From Maribacter sp. (lineage in GTDB: Bacteria; Bacteroidota; Bacteroidia; Flavobacteriales; Flavobacteriaceae): 10,416 bases of DNA. Numbering within the stretch: position 1 is the stretch's first letter; each line of letters starts with the position of its first letter. The translations under genes and the position numbers were made by a program. The notes beneath the pieces are model-generated. The model searched no databases. It saw only the letters and a program-made list of their open reading frames with translations, and had not been told where the DNA came from. This document shows, piece after piece, positions 1 to 6,659 of the stretch. Location: positions 1 through 10,416 of the forward strand of contig QILY01000018.1 of NCBI GenBank assembly GCA_003232155.1, read 5' to 3'.

Positions 1-1078
1 TTACCGCCGCGTCTCTCGCTAATTGAAGTTCATTGTTTTTGGTTTGTAAAAGATCATTGGTCTTCAATTTGATTTGGTTATTTCGGTACAATGAAACGGC
101 CAATAAAGAAATAATAATTAAAAAAGCAGAAGCTAGTATAGCGGTTAACTCTGATTTGTTTTTTGATTCATTCAAATCTTCAATAGTTTGATCTTGCTGT
201 TTTATTAAATCACTTTTGAAATTAACATCTATTTTTTCAGCTGTTTTGGCTTCAGATTTAATCTTTTCTATATTAAAAAGGGTATCCCTTATTTGAAGTA
301 GATTTCTATTATGTTTTAAAGCAATATCATATTGGCCCAAGGCTTCATATACTTTGGTCAATTGCTCATTAGCCTCTAAAACTTCTTTATAAAAGCCATT
401 TTTTATAGCGAGTCTTAAAGCATTTTCAGCATTAATGGCACTTTCAACGAATTTGTCAATTTTATAATTTAAAGTTGTTAAACCTAAATGTGCTCGTGTG
501 GCTAAATAGTCTTTTTCGTATATATCAGTATTTACAAGAAGAGAATTGAAATTCTTTGTAGCGATATCATATTTTCCAAGACTGGTATAAATAGTACCTT
601 CCAACAGCAATTTATTATTGAAAAAATTACGGTCGTTATTCAGCTGTTCAGCTTCAATAAGCATATATATGGCTTGATAATCATTTCCTCGCTTATATAG
701 TAGTTTTGCTTCAATATATCTATAAATGGCATTGCCGTATGGGTATTCGACGTCTTTTAAAAGCACTTTAGCGCGATCTAGATAAAATTCGGCAGTATCT
801 TCTTTATCTAATTTTAAGTAGAGTATGGCAAACTCATGGTAGCTATCGATCAAAGCTTTTACATCTTCTTTTTTTTCAGCTTCCTTAGATGCTTTGTTCA
901 GTGACTCTAAGGCGAGGTCAATTTGATTCTTGTTCTTATATATTCTTGCTTGTGCAAAGTATGATGAGATATCTTTTTGAAGTATACTATCTTGGGCATG
1001 AATATTTTGGAGCATTGTCCCGAAGGTCAAAGCAATAAGTACACTAAGAAGTTTTATATGTGATAATTTAAATATCAA
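1..1078 (-). CDS. TPR-containing membrane sensor protein, probable (hybrid) histidine kinase, N-terminal part only
   Basis: The frame is open from 1078 to the window edge (359 codons) and has no stop, so the C-terminus is outside. Residues 1-29 form a signal peptide ending in HAQD. Residues about 40-300 are helical and TPR-like, with units such as SLGKYDIATKNF and ALGQYDIALKHN. One transmembrane helix lies at about 311-331 (ILASAFLIIISLLAV), followed by a charged coiled coil ending in NELQLARDAAV. In flavobacterial TPR kinases this coiled coil leads straight into the HisKA domain (SxFLxNMSHE), so a membrane histidine kinase sensing periplasmic or envelope state is inferred; the catalytic part is not visible. 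The start is TTG, because no in-frame ATG precedes the signal peptide. It overlaps the GAPDH stop in a 4-base TTGA, suggesting translational coupling. Alternatives are a TPR protein with a LuxR-type or other output domain. Certain as a TPR membrane protein, likely as a kinase. Confidence 0.8.
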   Translation of the reverse strand, partial: MIFKLSHIKLLSVLIALTFGTMLQNIHAQDSILQKDISSYFAQARIYKNKNQIDLALESLNKASKEAEKKEDVKALIDSYHEFAILYLKLDKEDTAEFYLDRAKVLLKDVEYPYGNAIYRYIEAKLLYKRGNDYQAIYMLIEAEQLNNDRNFFNNKLLLEGTIYTSLGKYDIATKNFNSLLVNTDIYEKDYLATRAHLGLTTLNYKIDKFVESAINAENALRLAIKNGFYKEVLEANEQLTKVYEALGQYDIALKHNRNLLQIRDTLFNIEKIKSEAKTAEKIDVNFKSDLIKQQDQTIEDLNESKNKSELTAILASAFLIIISLLAVSLYRNNQIKLKTNDLLQTKNNELQLARDAAV

Positions 1079-2079
1079 ACGTAATCTTTATGAACCAATA
1101 AATTTATAATATCTATAATACGGCTACTATAACCTGTTTCATTATCATACCATCCTATTATTTTAACCATTTTTCCGATGACCGAAGTCATCTGTGAATC
1201 AAACGTACAGGAATAAGAACTATTGTTGATGTCTATCGATACAATAGGGTCTTTTGTGTAAGAAAGTATATTTTTTAGTTCATTCTTTGAAATTCTTTCA
1301 AAAGTATTATTAATTTCTTGAATACTTACTGGTTTTTTAACGTTAAAGGTAATATCGGTTAATGACCCATTAGGTACTGGTACTCTAATGCCACAACCGC
1401 CTATGACATTGGCAAGATCAGGGAAAATTTTGGTCAATGCCTTGGCAGCACCTGTTGTAGTGGGTATAATAGATTGTGATGCCGCCCTGGCCCTTCTAAG
1501 GTCACGATGCGGTTGGTCATGTAAGCTTTGATCAGAAGTATAAGAATGTATTGTGGTTATATACGCTTGCTCTATACCACACAAATCATTGATTATTTTA
1601 ATCATTGGTGCTGCATTATTGGTGGTACATGATGCATTTGATATGATATGATCTTCTTTTGTTATACTATCGTCATTAATGCCATAGACGATCATTTTTA
1701 TAGTATCATCAACAGGTGGAGCAGAAAGAATTACTTTTTTCGCCCCATTATTAATATGATGGTTTAAACTTTCTCGAGTTTTGAATTTCCCTGTACATTC
1801 AATGACAATATCAACCTTGTGCTCTGACCAATTGATATTTTCTGGTTGGTCTTCATTTATCAGGTTAATAGGCTTTTGGTCAACTACGATAGTATTTCCG
1901 GCATGTCCAATTTCTTTTTGAAATATACCGTGTATACTGTCATATTTTAATAAATGGGCTAGTGTTTCTGCATTTGCCAAATCATTTATAGCAACTACAT
2001 TCAATTGAGGATGGGAACTTAATAATCGAAACAATGTACGACCTATTCTGCCAAAACCGTTGATGCCTATATTTGTCAT
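1075..2079 (-). CDS. gap: Type I glyceraldehyde-3-phosphate dehydrogenase
   Basis: This 334-residue protein, normal for the family, converts glyceraldehyde 3-phosphate to 1,3-bisphosphoglycerate with NAD(P) in the cytoplasm. The Rossmann motif GINGFGRIGR is at 5-14. Asp33 in INDL favours NAD. The catalytic Cys151 lies in SNASCTTNN, the active-site His178 in TTIHSYTSDQ, the phosphate-site loop IIPTTTGAAKAL is at 204-215, and WYDNETGYSSR is near the end. One oddity is that the usual second cysteine of SCTTNC is Asn155; it is not essential for catalysis. The sequence is rather diverged and Lys/Asn-rich at the C-terminus, so it may be a second, specialised GAPDH; erythrose-4-phosphate dehydrogenase is less likely because PTTTGAAKA is the GAPDH form. 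It sits 65 bases downstream of lipA with no clear promoter of its own, and its stop overlaps the start of the sensor protein gene, suggesting one transcript. Confidence 0.93.
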   Translation of the reverse strand: MTNIGINGFGRIGRTLFRLLSSHPQLNVVAINDLANAETLAHLLKYDSIHGIFQKEIGHAGNTIVVDQKPINLINEDQPENINWSEHKVDIVIECTGKFKTRESLNHHINNGAKKVILSAPPVDDTIKMIVYGINDDSITKEDHIISNASCTTNNAAPMIKIINDLCGIEQAYITTIHSYTSDQSLHDQPHRDLRRARAASQSIIPTTTGAAKALTKIFPDLANVIGGCGIRVPVPNGSLTDITFNVKKPVSIQEINNTFERISKNELKNILSYTKDPIVSIDINNSSYSCTFDSQMTSVIGKMVKIIGWYDNETGYSSRIIDIINLLVHKDYV

Positions 2080-2144
2080 TTTTATTGAAAAAATTGGTGA
2101 TAAAGTAATGCTTAGAAAGAGATTAAATCTCTTGAGAATACAAT

Positions 2145-3023
2145 TTAATGAATATGTTTATGCGCTTTGTACGATGATCTTACCAATGCACCGCTTTCTA
2201 TATGTCGAAAGCCCATTTTTAAACCTATTTCTTCATATTTTTTAAACTGTTCAGGAAGAATAAATTCTTTTACGGGCAAGTGCTTTTTTGAAGGTTGCAA
2301 GTACTGACCAATGGTAACTACATCTACATTTACTTTTCGTAGATCTTCCATGGTTTCAATAACTTCTTCTTCTAGCTCACCTAAGCCTAACATAATTCCA
2401 GATTTTGTTCTGTTTACACCTTCTCCAAGATAGCGAAGTACCTCTAAACTTCTTTCATATTTTGCTTGAATACGAACTTCTCTGGTAAGCCTTTTTACAG
2501 TTTCCATATTATGCGAAACTACTTCGGGGGCCACTTCAATAATACGGTCTATATGCTTTTCAATACCTTGAAAATCAGGAATCAAGGTTTCTAAAGTGGT
2601 ACTTGGATTCATTCTGCGAATAGCCTTTACCGTTTCTGCCCAAATAATAGATCCCATGTCTTTTATATCATCTCTATCGACTGAGGTAATAACCGCATGC
2701 TTGATTCCCATTATTTTGATAGAACGAGCTACTTTTTCAGGTTCTGCCCAATCTATAGCTAATGGTCTCCCAGTTTTTACACCACAAAAACCGCATGAAC
2801 GGGTACAGATATTACCTAAAATCATAAAAGTTGCCGTGCCTTCTCCCCAGCATTCTCCCATATTTGGGCAACTACCAGAAGTGCATATAGTGTGTAAATC
2901 ATATTTATCGACCAATTCTCTTAGTTGCGTATATTTTTTACCGGTCGGGAGTTTAACACGAAGCCATTTTGGCTTTCCTTTTGGAGGGGCTACACTATTT
3001 AGGGTATCAGTACTCATAGTCAT
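2145..3023 (-). CDS. lipA: Lipoyl synthase (radical SAM)
   Basis: This 292-residue, full-length protein inserts two sulfurs into protein-bound octanoyl groups to make the lipoyl cofactor of 2-oxoacid dehydrogenases and the glycine cleavage system. Both iron-sulfur sites are complete. The auxiliary cluster cysteines are 47, 52 and 58 (CTSGSCPNMGEC), the radical SAM cysteines are 73, 77 and 80 (CTRSCGFC), and the conserved RSSY (282-285) supplies the serine ligand of the auxiliary cluster. Other family landmarks are TSVDRDD, VSHNMETV, KSGIMLGLGE and TIGQYLQPS. The start is ATG at 3023; a second ATG two codons in is equally possible. A -7 element ends only 8 bases before this start, so the message should be almost leaderless. 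Gap and the sensor gene follow on the same strand. No lipB is seen in the window. Confidence 0.97.
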   Translation of the reverse strand: MTMSTDTLNSVAPPKGKPKWLRVKLPTGKKYTQLRELVDKYDLHTICTSGSCPNMGECWGEGTATFMILGNICTRSCGFCGVKTGRPLAIDWAEPEKVARSIKIMGIKHAVITSVDRDDIKDMGSIIWAETVKAIRRMNPSTTLETLIPDFQGIEKHIDRIIEVAPEVVSHNMETVKRLTREVRIQAKYERSLEVLRYLGEGVNRTKSGIMLGLGELEEEVIETMEDLRKVNVDVVTIGQYLQPSKKHLPVKEFILPEQFKKYEEIGLKMGFRHIESGALVRSSYKAHKHIH

Positions 3024-3031
3024 ATTTTATA

Positions 3032-3039
3032 CAAATATA
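3032..3039 (-). promoter_or_regulatory. Predicted lipA promoter (-7 element)
   Basis: The minus strand reads TATATTTG, a full match to the Bacteroidetes -7 consensus TAnnTTTG. It ends 8 bases before the lipA ATG, so transcription would start within a few bases of the start codon. No TTG -33 element is visible at the usual spacing. Confidence 0.5.
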
Positions 3040-3154
3040 CGAACTAACTGGGGTATTGTTATCTATGAAAAGAAGGCTTTGAAGAGTGAAATAGTATATA
3101 AATAAATTTGAAGTAATCTCTGATAGTGAACTGAATGTTGTTACTATAGGCTGT

Positions 3155-3712
3155 CTACTTATTTTTTATCACCTCGGCCAATAATTTTTTCGCACGTAAC
3201 AATTTAACCTTCACGTTGTTTATAGGTTCATTAAGCTGAGTGGCAATATCTGCATAACTCAATTCATGAAAATATCTAAGATTAATAACTTCTTGATAAT
3301 GAGGTTTTAATTTTTTAATATGTTGTAGTAAAGTGGCTAAATTTTGCTCGGTAATCAATTGATCTTCAGCCGATGGGGCATCATCCAATACTTTTTTTAT
3401 GACCTCACTATTTTCCCTAGTTTGTAAAATATTGCGCTTTCTTTTTCGAACAAGATCTACATGGATATTTTTTGAAATGGTTATGAGCCAAGTTTTGAAT
3501 TCATAGGTATCATCATAAGTGCTTAACTTATCAAAAGCCTTTGAGAAAGTTTGCATAGTGATATCTTCGGCATCATTCTCATTTTCGGTCCGTTTAAGTT
3601 GAAAACCATATACATGATTCCAAAAAGTATCCAACAAAGTGCTATAGGCTATTTGATTACCCTCTTTGGCTTTGCTTATGATATCATGAATGCTATTTTC
3701 AGTTTTACTCAA
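3155..3712 (-). CDS. ECF-type RNA polymerase sigma factor
   Basis: This 185-residue protein has the standard two-domain layout. Sigma region 2 is at about 22-92, with DAEDITMQTFSKAF and the -10 recognition helix around FKTWLITISKNIHVDLVRKRKR. Region 4 is at about 125-180, with YQEVINLRYFHELSYADIA and the helix-turn-helix NEPINNVKVKLLRAKKLL. It would direct core polymerase to a small regulon. Only TTG can start it: a TGA lies in frame four codons upstream and the first internal ATG is at residue 53, past part of region 2. It follows the Cys-rich membrane protein gene after 32 bases and precedes lipA by 131. No classical anti-sigma gene (ZAS, RskA or FecR type) adjoins it; the Cys-rich membrane protein is the only candidate partner. 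Target promoters cannot be inferred. Confidence 0.93.
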   Translation of the reverse strand: MSKTENSIHDIISKAKEGNQIAYSTLLDTFWNHVYGFQLKRTENENDAEDITMQTFSKAFDKLSTYDDTYEFKTWLITISKNIHVDLVRKRKRNILQTRENSEVIKKVLDDAPSAEDQLITEQNLATLLQHIKKLKPHYQEVINLRYFHELSYADIATQLNEPINNVKVKLLRAKKLLAEVIKNK

Positions 3713-3744
3713 AATATGGAATCAAATAAAGGATCTTCTGAAGA

Positions 3745-3954
3745 CTACTGTGGTTCAATAGCTATATCTTTCTTGCAATCTTGTTCGTCAGGAAGTTTTC
3801 CACACATTCCACAAGCTTGCCCATCTTTGTTTAAAAACGGACTTTGACTGGCGCAGGTACCAGCAAATTTGCCATCTTTTTTAGCCCATATTTTTATGGC
3901 AATACCAGCAAAAGCAATTGAAAGTAGACCTATGGTTAGTAAAATTAATTTCAT
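3745..3954 (-). CDS. Small single-pass membrane protein with four cysteines
   Basis: This 69-residue protein belongs to a type usually annotated only as 'membrane or secreted protein' in Flavobacteriaceae; its function is unknown. Residues 3-21 form one hydrophobic helix, followed by a lysine-rich stretch (KIWAKKDGK) and a short soluble tail with Cys34, Cys48, Cys51 and Cys60, including CGMC. The positive charge lies after the helix, so by the positive-inside rule the cysteines should face the cytoplasm; a cleaved or exported form is less likely because no cleavage site is evident. The four cysteines could bind a metal or act as a redox switch. The ATG at 3954 was chosen over an in-frame TTG at 4023, which would add an unlikely polar leader before the helix. 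The gene is 32 bases upstream of the second ECF sigma gene and probably in its operon. Confidence 0.8.
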   Translation of the reverse strand: MKLILLTIGLLSIAFAGIAIKIWAKKDGKFAGTCASQSPFLNKDGQACGMCGKLPDEQDCKKDIAIEPQ

Positions 3955-4035
3955 GGAGTTGAGTTTATCTATAAACCAATAGATTAGACGTAATTTATCA
4001 TTATGAATTACAATCAGTTGCAATGATAAAGTGAC

Positions 4036-4047
4036 GCATAATTATGC
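4036..4047. promoter_or_regulatory. Perfect 12-bp palindrome at the predicted start site of the Cys-protein/sigma unit
   Basis: GCATAATTATGC is its own reverse complement and begins two bases downstream of the minus-strand -7 element at 4050-4057, so it covers the expected transcription start. That is a typical place for a repressor operator. Chance occurrence of a short AT-rich palindrome cannot be excluded. Confidence 0.35.
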
Positions 4048-4049
4048 AA

Positions 4050-4057
4050 CAAAGATA
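4050..4057 (-). promoter_or_regulatory. Predicted promoter (-7 element) for the Cys-rich membrane protein and ECF sigma unit
   Basis: The minus strand reads TATCTTTG, a full TAnnTTTG match. It would give a leader of roughly 90 bases before the ATG at 3954. Its -33 region would fall inside the terminator hairpin of the upstream unit, and no TTG is present there, so the promoter may need an activator or an alternative sigma factor. Confidence 0.45.
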
Positions 4058-4088
4058 TAAAAAATAAAGCCCCATAATTAGGGGCTTT
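4058..4088 (-). terminator. Intrinsic terminator of the sigma/anti-sigma operon
   Basis: AAAGCCCC (4066-4073) pairs perfectly with GGGGCTTT (4081-4088) around the 7-base loop ATAATTA. On the minus strand the stem is followed by six T residues (4059-4064). It lies 26 bases past the stop of the anti-sigma gene. Confidence 0.88.
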
Positions 4089-4114
4089 ACAACTATAATA
4101 ACTTTAAAAGTTTT

Positions 4115-4873
4115 TTAATATTTAAAATCTGCCACTTTGTTTTCTATTGTTGGACTCTGATTACCTCCTTTAGGTTCGATAGTAATATAGCTGATAGCAT
4201 TTTCACCATAAGGTAGTGCCATTAACTTATCTTTATCCTGTGCTTCTTCAATAATTCCTAAATTGACCATCTTTCCATTAACTTCAGCCCACATCTGAAA
4301 ACATTGGTCTTCAGGTAGATTAGGTAATTTACTGACATTAATGTAAGATAGTTTTTTTACTGGATTTATATAAGCAACCGCTTTAAGTTCTTTTGCTTTT
4401 ATATTTCCGTTTACATTGTATTTTCTTGTACGCGGATTATTAAGCACAATGAATTGGTTTCTCATATCTTCCATTTGTTGCGTCATGCTTTTTTGCAAAT
4501 CTTCTATTTGAATAGACACAACTGCGTTTTCTTGTTGAAGATTTTGACTTTGGTTCCAAAAGAAAAAGGAAGCTCCTGCAAAAATGACGGCAGCAAAACT
4601 GGCAGCAATGGCATATCTGAAGAATTTTTTTCTTCCGATGCGCTCACCGTGCATTCTTGCAATGATTCTTTCTTTTAACCCTTCAGGGGTTTTTATTGCG
4701 TGCAATTTTGCAAATTTCTCTAAACTTTCTTGAAGCTCATCATACGTTTTATTTACTTCAGGGTACATTGCAATATAACGCTCAACTTGTAAAGATTCTT
4801 CAGTAGTTGTAGTGCCTATAAGATATTTTTCAAGTAAATCTGTATCTAAAAAAATGCGTATTTTTTCTTTCAT
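4115..4873 (-). CDS. Membrane anti-sigma factor with RskA-like C-terminal domain
   Basis: This 252-residue protein should hold the sigma factor encoded just upstream inactive at the membrane. Residues 1-80 form the cytoplasmic helical anti-sigma domain (SLQVERYIAMYPEVNKTYDE, then a segment around LKERIIARMHG). One transmembrane helix spans 86-106 (FFRYAIAASFAAVIFAGASF). A coiled coil follows at about 107-141 (NLQQEN...IEDLQKSM), then the extracytoplasmic RskA-type domain at about 160-250, with LPEDQCFQMWAEVNGKMVNLG. In the RskA family release of sigma usually goes through stepwise proteolysis; the inducing signal here is unknown. Its ATG overlaps the sigma stop in ATGA, so the two are translationally coupled at a fixed ratio. 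A strong terminator follows directly. Confidence 0.9.
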   Translation of the reverse strand: MKEKIRIFLDTDLLEKYLIGTTTTEESLQVERYIAMYPEVNKTYDELQESLEKFAKLHAIKTPEGLKERIIARMHGERIGRKKFFRYAIAASFAAVIFAGASFFFWNQSQNLQQENAVVSIQIEDLQKSMTQQMEDMRNQFIVLNNPRTRKYNVNGNIKAKELKAVAYINPVKKLSYINVSKLPNLPEDQCFQMWAEVNGKMVNLGIIEEAQDKDKLMALPYGENAISYITIEPKGGNQSPTIENKVADFKY

Positions 4874-5436
4874 AATATTAAACTCAATATGAATGTTACT
4901 ACCATTGATGTTCCATAAATTTTTCTCAGTTCACGGAGTCCAATTTTTAATCTAGATTTGATGGTTCCTAACGGAATATCCAATTCATCACTAGCTTCTT
5001 GTTGGGTCATTCCTTGAAAAAATAAAGCTTCAAGTACAATTTGGTACTTATCTTCTATCTTTCCTAGATTTTCACTTACGTCCATAAATTCAGGTCTGAT
5101 ACTATCAACACCTATATTATATACGTCCGAAACGTCCATCTGGATTTCTTTATCGGTTTTTGTATTTACACTTCTAAGCTTATCGATTGCGGTATTTCGT
5201 GTGATTCGAAAAAGCCAAGTGAATAATTTAGCCTTTGAAGCATCATAAGAATCTGATTTTTTCCAAATTTTCACAAAACTTTCTTGCAGTACGTCCTGTG
5301 CCAATTCATCATTGCGAACCACTTTATGGGCTACCCCATATAAGGTGTCTCCATAGTACTCATAGAGTAATGAAATCGCTTTTTCATTACGCTCTAGTAA
5401 CAGTTCAACAATGTGTTTTTCAAGTAATGTGCTCAT
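4870..5436 (-). CDS. ECF RNA polymerase sigma factor (SigK/RpoE-like) paired with RskA-like anti-sigma
   Basis: In this 188-residue protein sigma region 2 is at about 22-92, with DELAQDVLQESFVKIWKK and LFTWLFRITRNTAIDKLR. Region 4 is at about 123-172, with EALFFQGMTQQEASDELDIP and the helix-turn-helix LGTIKSRLKIGLRELRK. The region 4 wording matches sigma factors that pair with RskA-type anti-sigma proteins, which is exactly its neighbour. The last 11 residues (MVVTFILSLIL) are a hydrophobic tail beyond the usual end of region 4. The start is ATG at 5436. No clear TAnnTTTG promoter precedes it; the 206-base upstream gap holds two dyad symmetries and TATATTTT as a one-mismatch -7. Autoregulation is common for such pairs but is not shown here. 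Confidence 0.93.
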   Translation of the reverse strand: MSTLLEKHIVELLLERNEKAISLLYEYYGDTLYGVAHKVVRNDELAQDVLQESFVKIWKKSDSYDASKAKLFTWLFRITRNTAIDKLRSVNTKTDKEIQMDVSDVYNIGVDSIRPEFMDVSENLGKIEDKYQIVLEALFFQGMTQQEASDELDIPLGTIKSRLKIGLRELRKIYGTSMVVTFILSLIL

Positions 5437-5507
5437 AGCGCGTTTGGGGTTTGAAAAAATTATAGCTTTTCAGCATCCAATTTCATCATCTTCGCCGTAT
5501 ATATGTT

Positions 5508-5544
5508 AACGCTAAAATATAAAATTGATTGTTATAGTAGCGTT
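5508..5544. repeat. Inverted repeat upstream of the sigma/anti-sigma operon
   Basis: AACGCTA (5508-5514) and TAGCGTT (5538-5544) are exact 7-base inverted copies 23 bases apart, 70-110 bases upstream of the sigma ATG. Two half-sites about three helical turns apart could bind a dimeric regulator. They also flank the weak -7-like TATATTTT on the minus strand. Confidence 0.3.
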
Positions 5545-5564
5545 TTTCAAAATTTTAATTAGAT

Positions 5565-5591
5565 AAATGTACAACTGGTAATTGTGCATTT
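5565..5591. repeat. 27-base imperfect dyad between murB and the sigma gene
   Basis: AAATGTACAA (5565-5574) and TTGTGCATTT (5582-5591) form 10-base arms with one mismatch (a G:T pair in plus-strand RNA) around the loop CTGGTAA. It lies 50-80 bases past the murB stop and 130-155 bases before the sigma start, so it could be a termination or stability hairpin or an operator. Confidence 0.35.
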
Positions 5592-5614
5592 AATTTTGGT
5601 TAGTTTGGTTTGGT

Positions 5615-5646
5615 ATAACCCTCGTAATTTATTTTATGGGGGTTAT
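5615..5646 (-). terminator. Weak hairpin at the murB stop codon
   Basis: ATAACCC (5615-5621) pairs with GGGTTAT (5640-5646) around an 18-base loop, and one arm covers the murB stop codon. There is no T-run after it on the minus strand, so a role as an intrinsic terminator is doubtful. Confidence 0.25.
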
Positions 5647-6659
5647 TTTATAATATTGACCTCTGGTGCAATAGTTATTTTAAACTCTTGTTGTACTTTT
5701 TTTATAATAGTATTCGCTAGATCTAAGATATCTTGACCGCTGGCATTACCATAATTTACAAGTACAAGGGCCTGATTTTTATGTACTCCTGCATCACCGT
5801 AACGTTTTCCTTTGAAACCACATTTTTCAATAAGCCAGCCTGCAGGAATTTTATAGCTCTCTTCTGAAATTTTATAAAACGGGGCGTTAAGGTTATTTTT
5901 TGTAAAAGTATCGAATTGTGACTGCGAAACTACAGGGTTTTTAAAGAAACTACCACTATTGCCTAATTTAGCAGGGTCAGGTAATTTACTTTGTCGAATT
6001 GCAATTACGGCATTTGATATAGATTTAATAGTTGGGGTTTTTATACTTTGTTTTTCAAGTTCTGTTTCAATAGCACCATATGAAGTGTTCAACATATGAT
6101 TTTTTTTGGTCAATTTCAAATTCACCGATGTAATCACATATTTTCCTTTTCCTGCATTCTTAAAATGTGAATCGCGATACCCGAACTGGCATGCCTTTTT
6201 AGTGAATTTAACTAGTTGCTGCGTAGCTATTTCCATAGCTTCACAGCTGATAAAAGTATCTTTTAGCTCTACCCCATATGCGCCAATATTTTGTATAGGT
6301 GCTGTGCCTATATTGCCAGGGATCAATGACATATTTTCTAGCCCGCCATAATCATGATCTATGGCCCAGAGTACTATTTGGTGCCAGTTTTCCCCCGCAT
6401 TAATTTTAAGCGTTACATGGTTCTCATCTTCTTCAACTATCTCTACTCCTTTAATATTTATATATAAGACCAAAGCATTAATATCATTGGTGATAAGTAT
6501 ATTGCTTCCGCCACCGATGATGAGTTTTTCAGGATATTCATCTAACTGTAATACTTGAGCCAAATCATCAATACTATTTATTTCGCAAAAGAATTTCGCG
6601 TTAGCATCTATGCTAAAAGTATTGTAGGGTTTGAGAGATATGTTTTGTTGGACTACCAT
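5643..6659 (-). CDS. murB: UDP-N-acetylmuramate dehydrogenase (UDP-N-acetylenolpyruvoylglucosamine reductase), type I
   Basis: This 338-residue cytoplasmic FAD enzyme reduces UDP-GlcNAc-enolpyruvate with NADPH to UDP-MurNAc, the second committed step of peptidoglycan precursor synthesis. The FAD-binding segment has IIGGGSNIL (47-55) and LENMSLIPGNIGTAPIQNIG with GAYGVE. The substrate-site YRDSHFK (Arg162) marks the type I (E. coli-like) form. Catalytic residues are Ser237 in GNSGSFFKNP and Glu333 in APEVNII. The start was set at the ATG at 6659, which shares its A with the stop of the aminotransferase gene (TGATG); an in-frame TTG one codon earlier is less likely. The overlap implies one operon with the aminotransferase. 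All key residues are intact. Confidence 0.97.
   Translation of the reverse strand: MVVQQNISLKPYNTFSIDANAKFFCEINSIDDLAQVLQLDEYPEKLIIGGGSNILITNDINALVLYINIKGVEIVEEDENHVTLKINAGENWHQIVLWAIDHDYGGLENMSLIPGNIGTAPIQNIGAYGVELKDTFISCEAMEIATQQLVKFTKKACQFGYRDSHFKNAGKGKYVITSVNLKLTKKNHMLNTSYGAIETELEKQSIKTPTIKSISNAVIAIRQSKLPDPAKLGNSGSFFKNPVVSQSQFDTFTKNNLNAPFYKISEESYKIPAGWLIEKCGFKGKRYGDAGVHKNQALVLVNYGNASGQDILDLANTIIKKVQQEFKITIAPEVNIIK

Noticed and set aside
2060..3105. Plus-strand open frames opposite gap and lipA (2060-2245, 2596-3105)
   Set aside because: They are antisense to genes with complete catalytic motifs, have no family-like content and run across gene boundaries.
3955..4023. TTG-initiated N-terminal extension of the Cys-rich membrane protein
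   Set aside because: The added residues are polar and precede a good ATG directly before the membrane helix; they fit the leader of the message better.
5591..5598. Plus-strand TAATTTTG as a promoter
   Set aside because: It would transcribe only antisense into the 3' end of murB. Such matches are expected by chance in AT-rich intergenic DNA.
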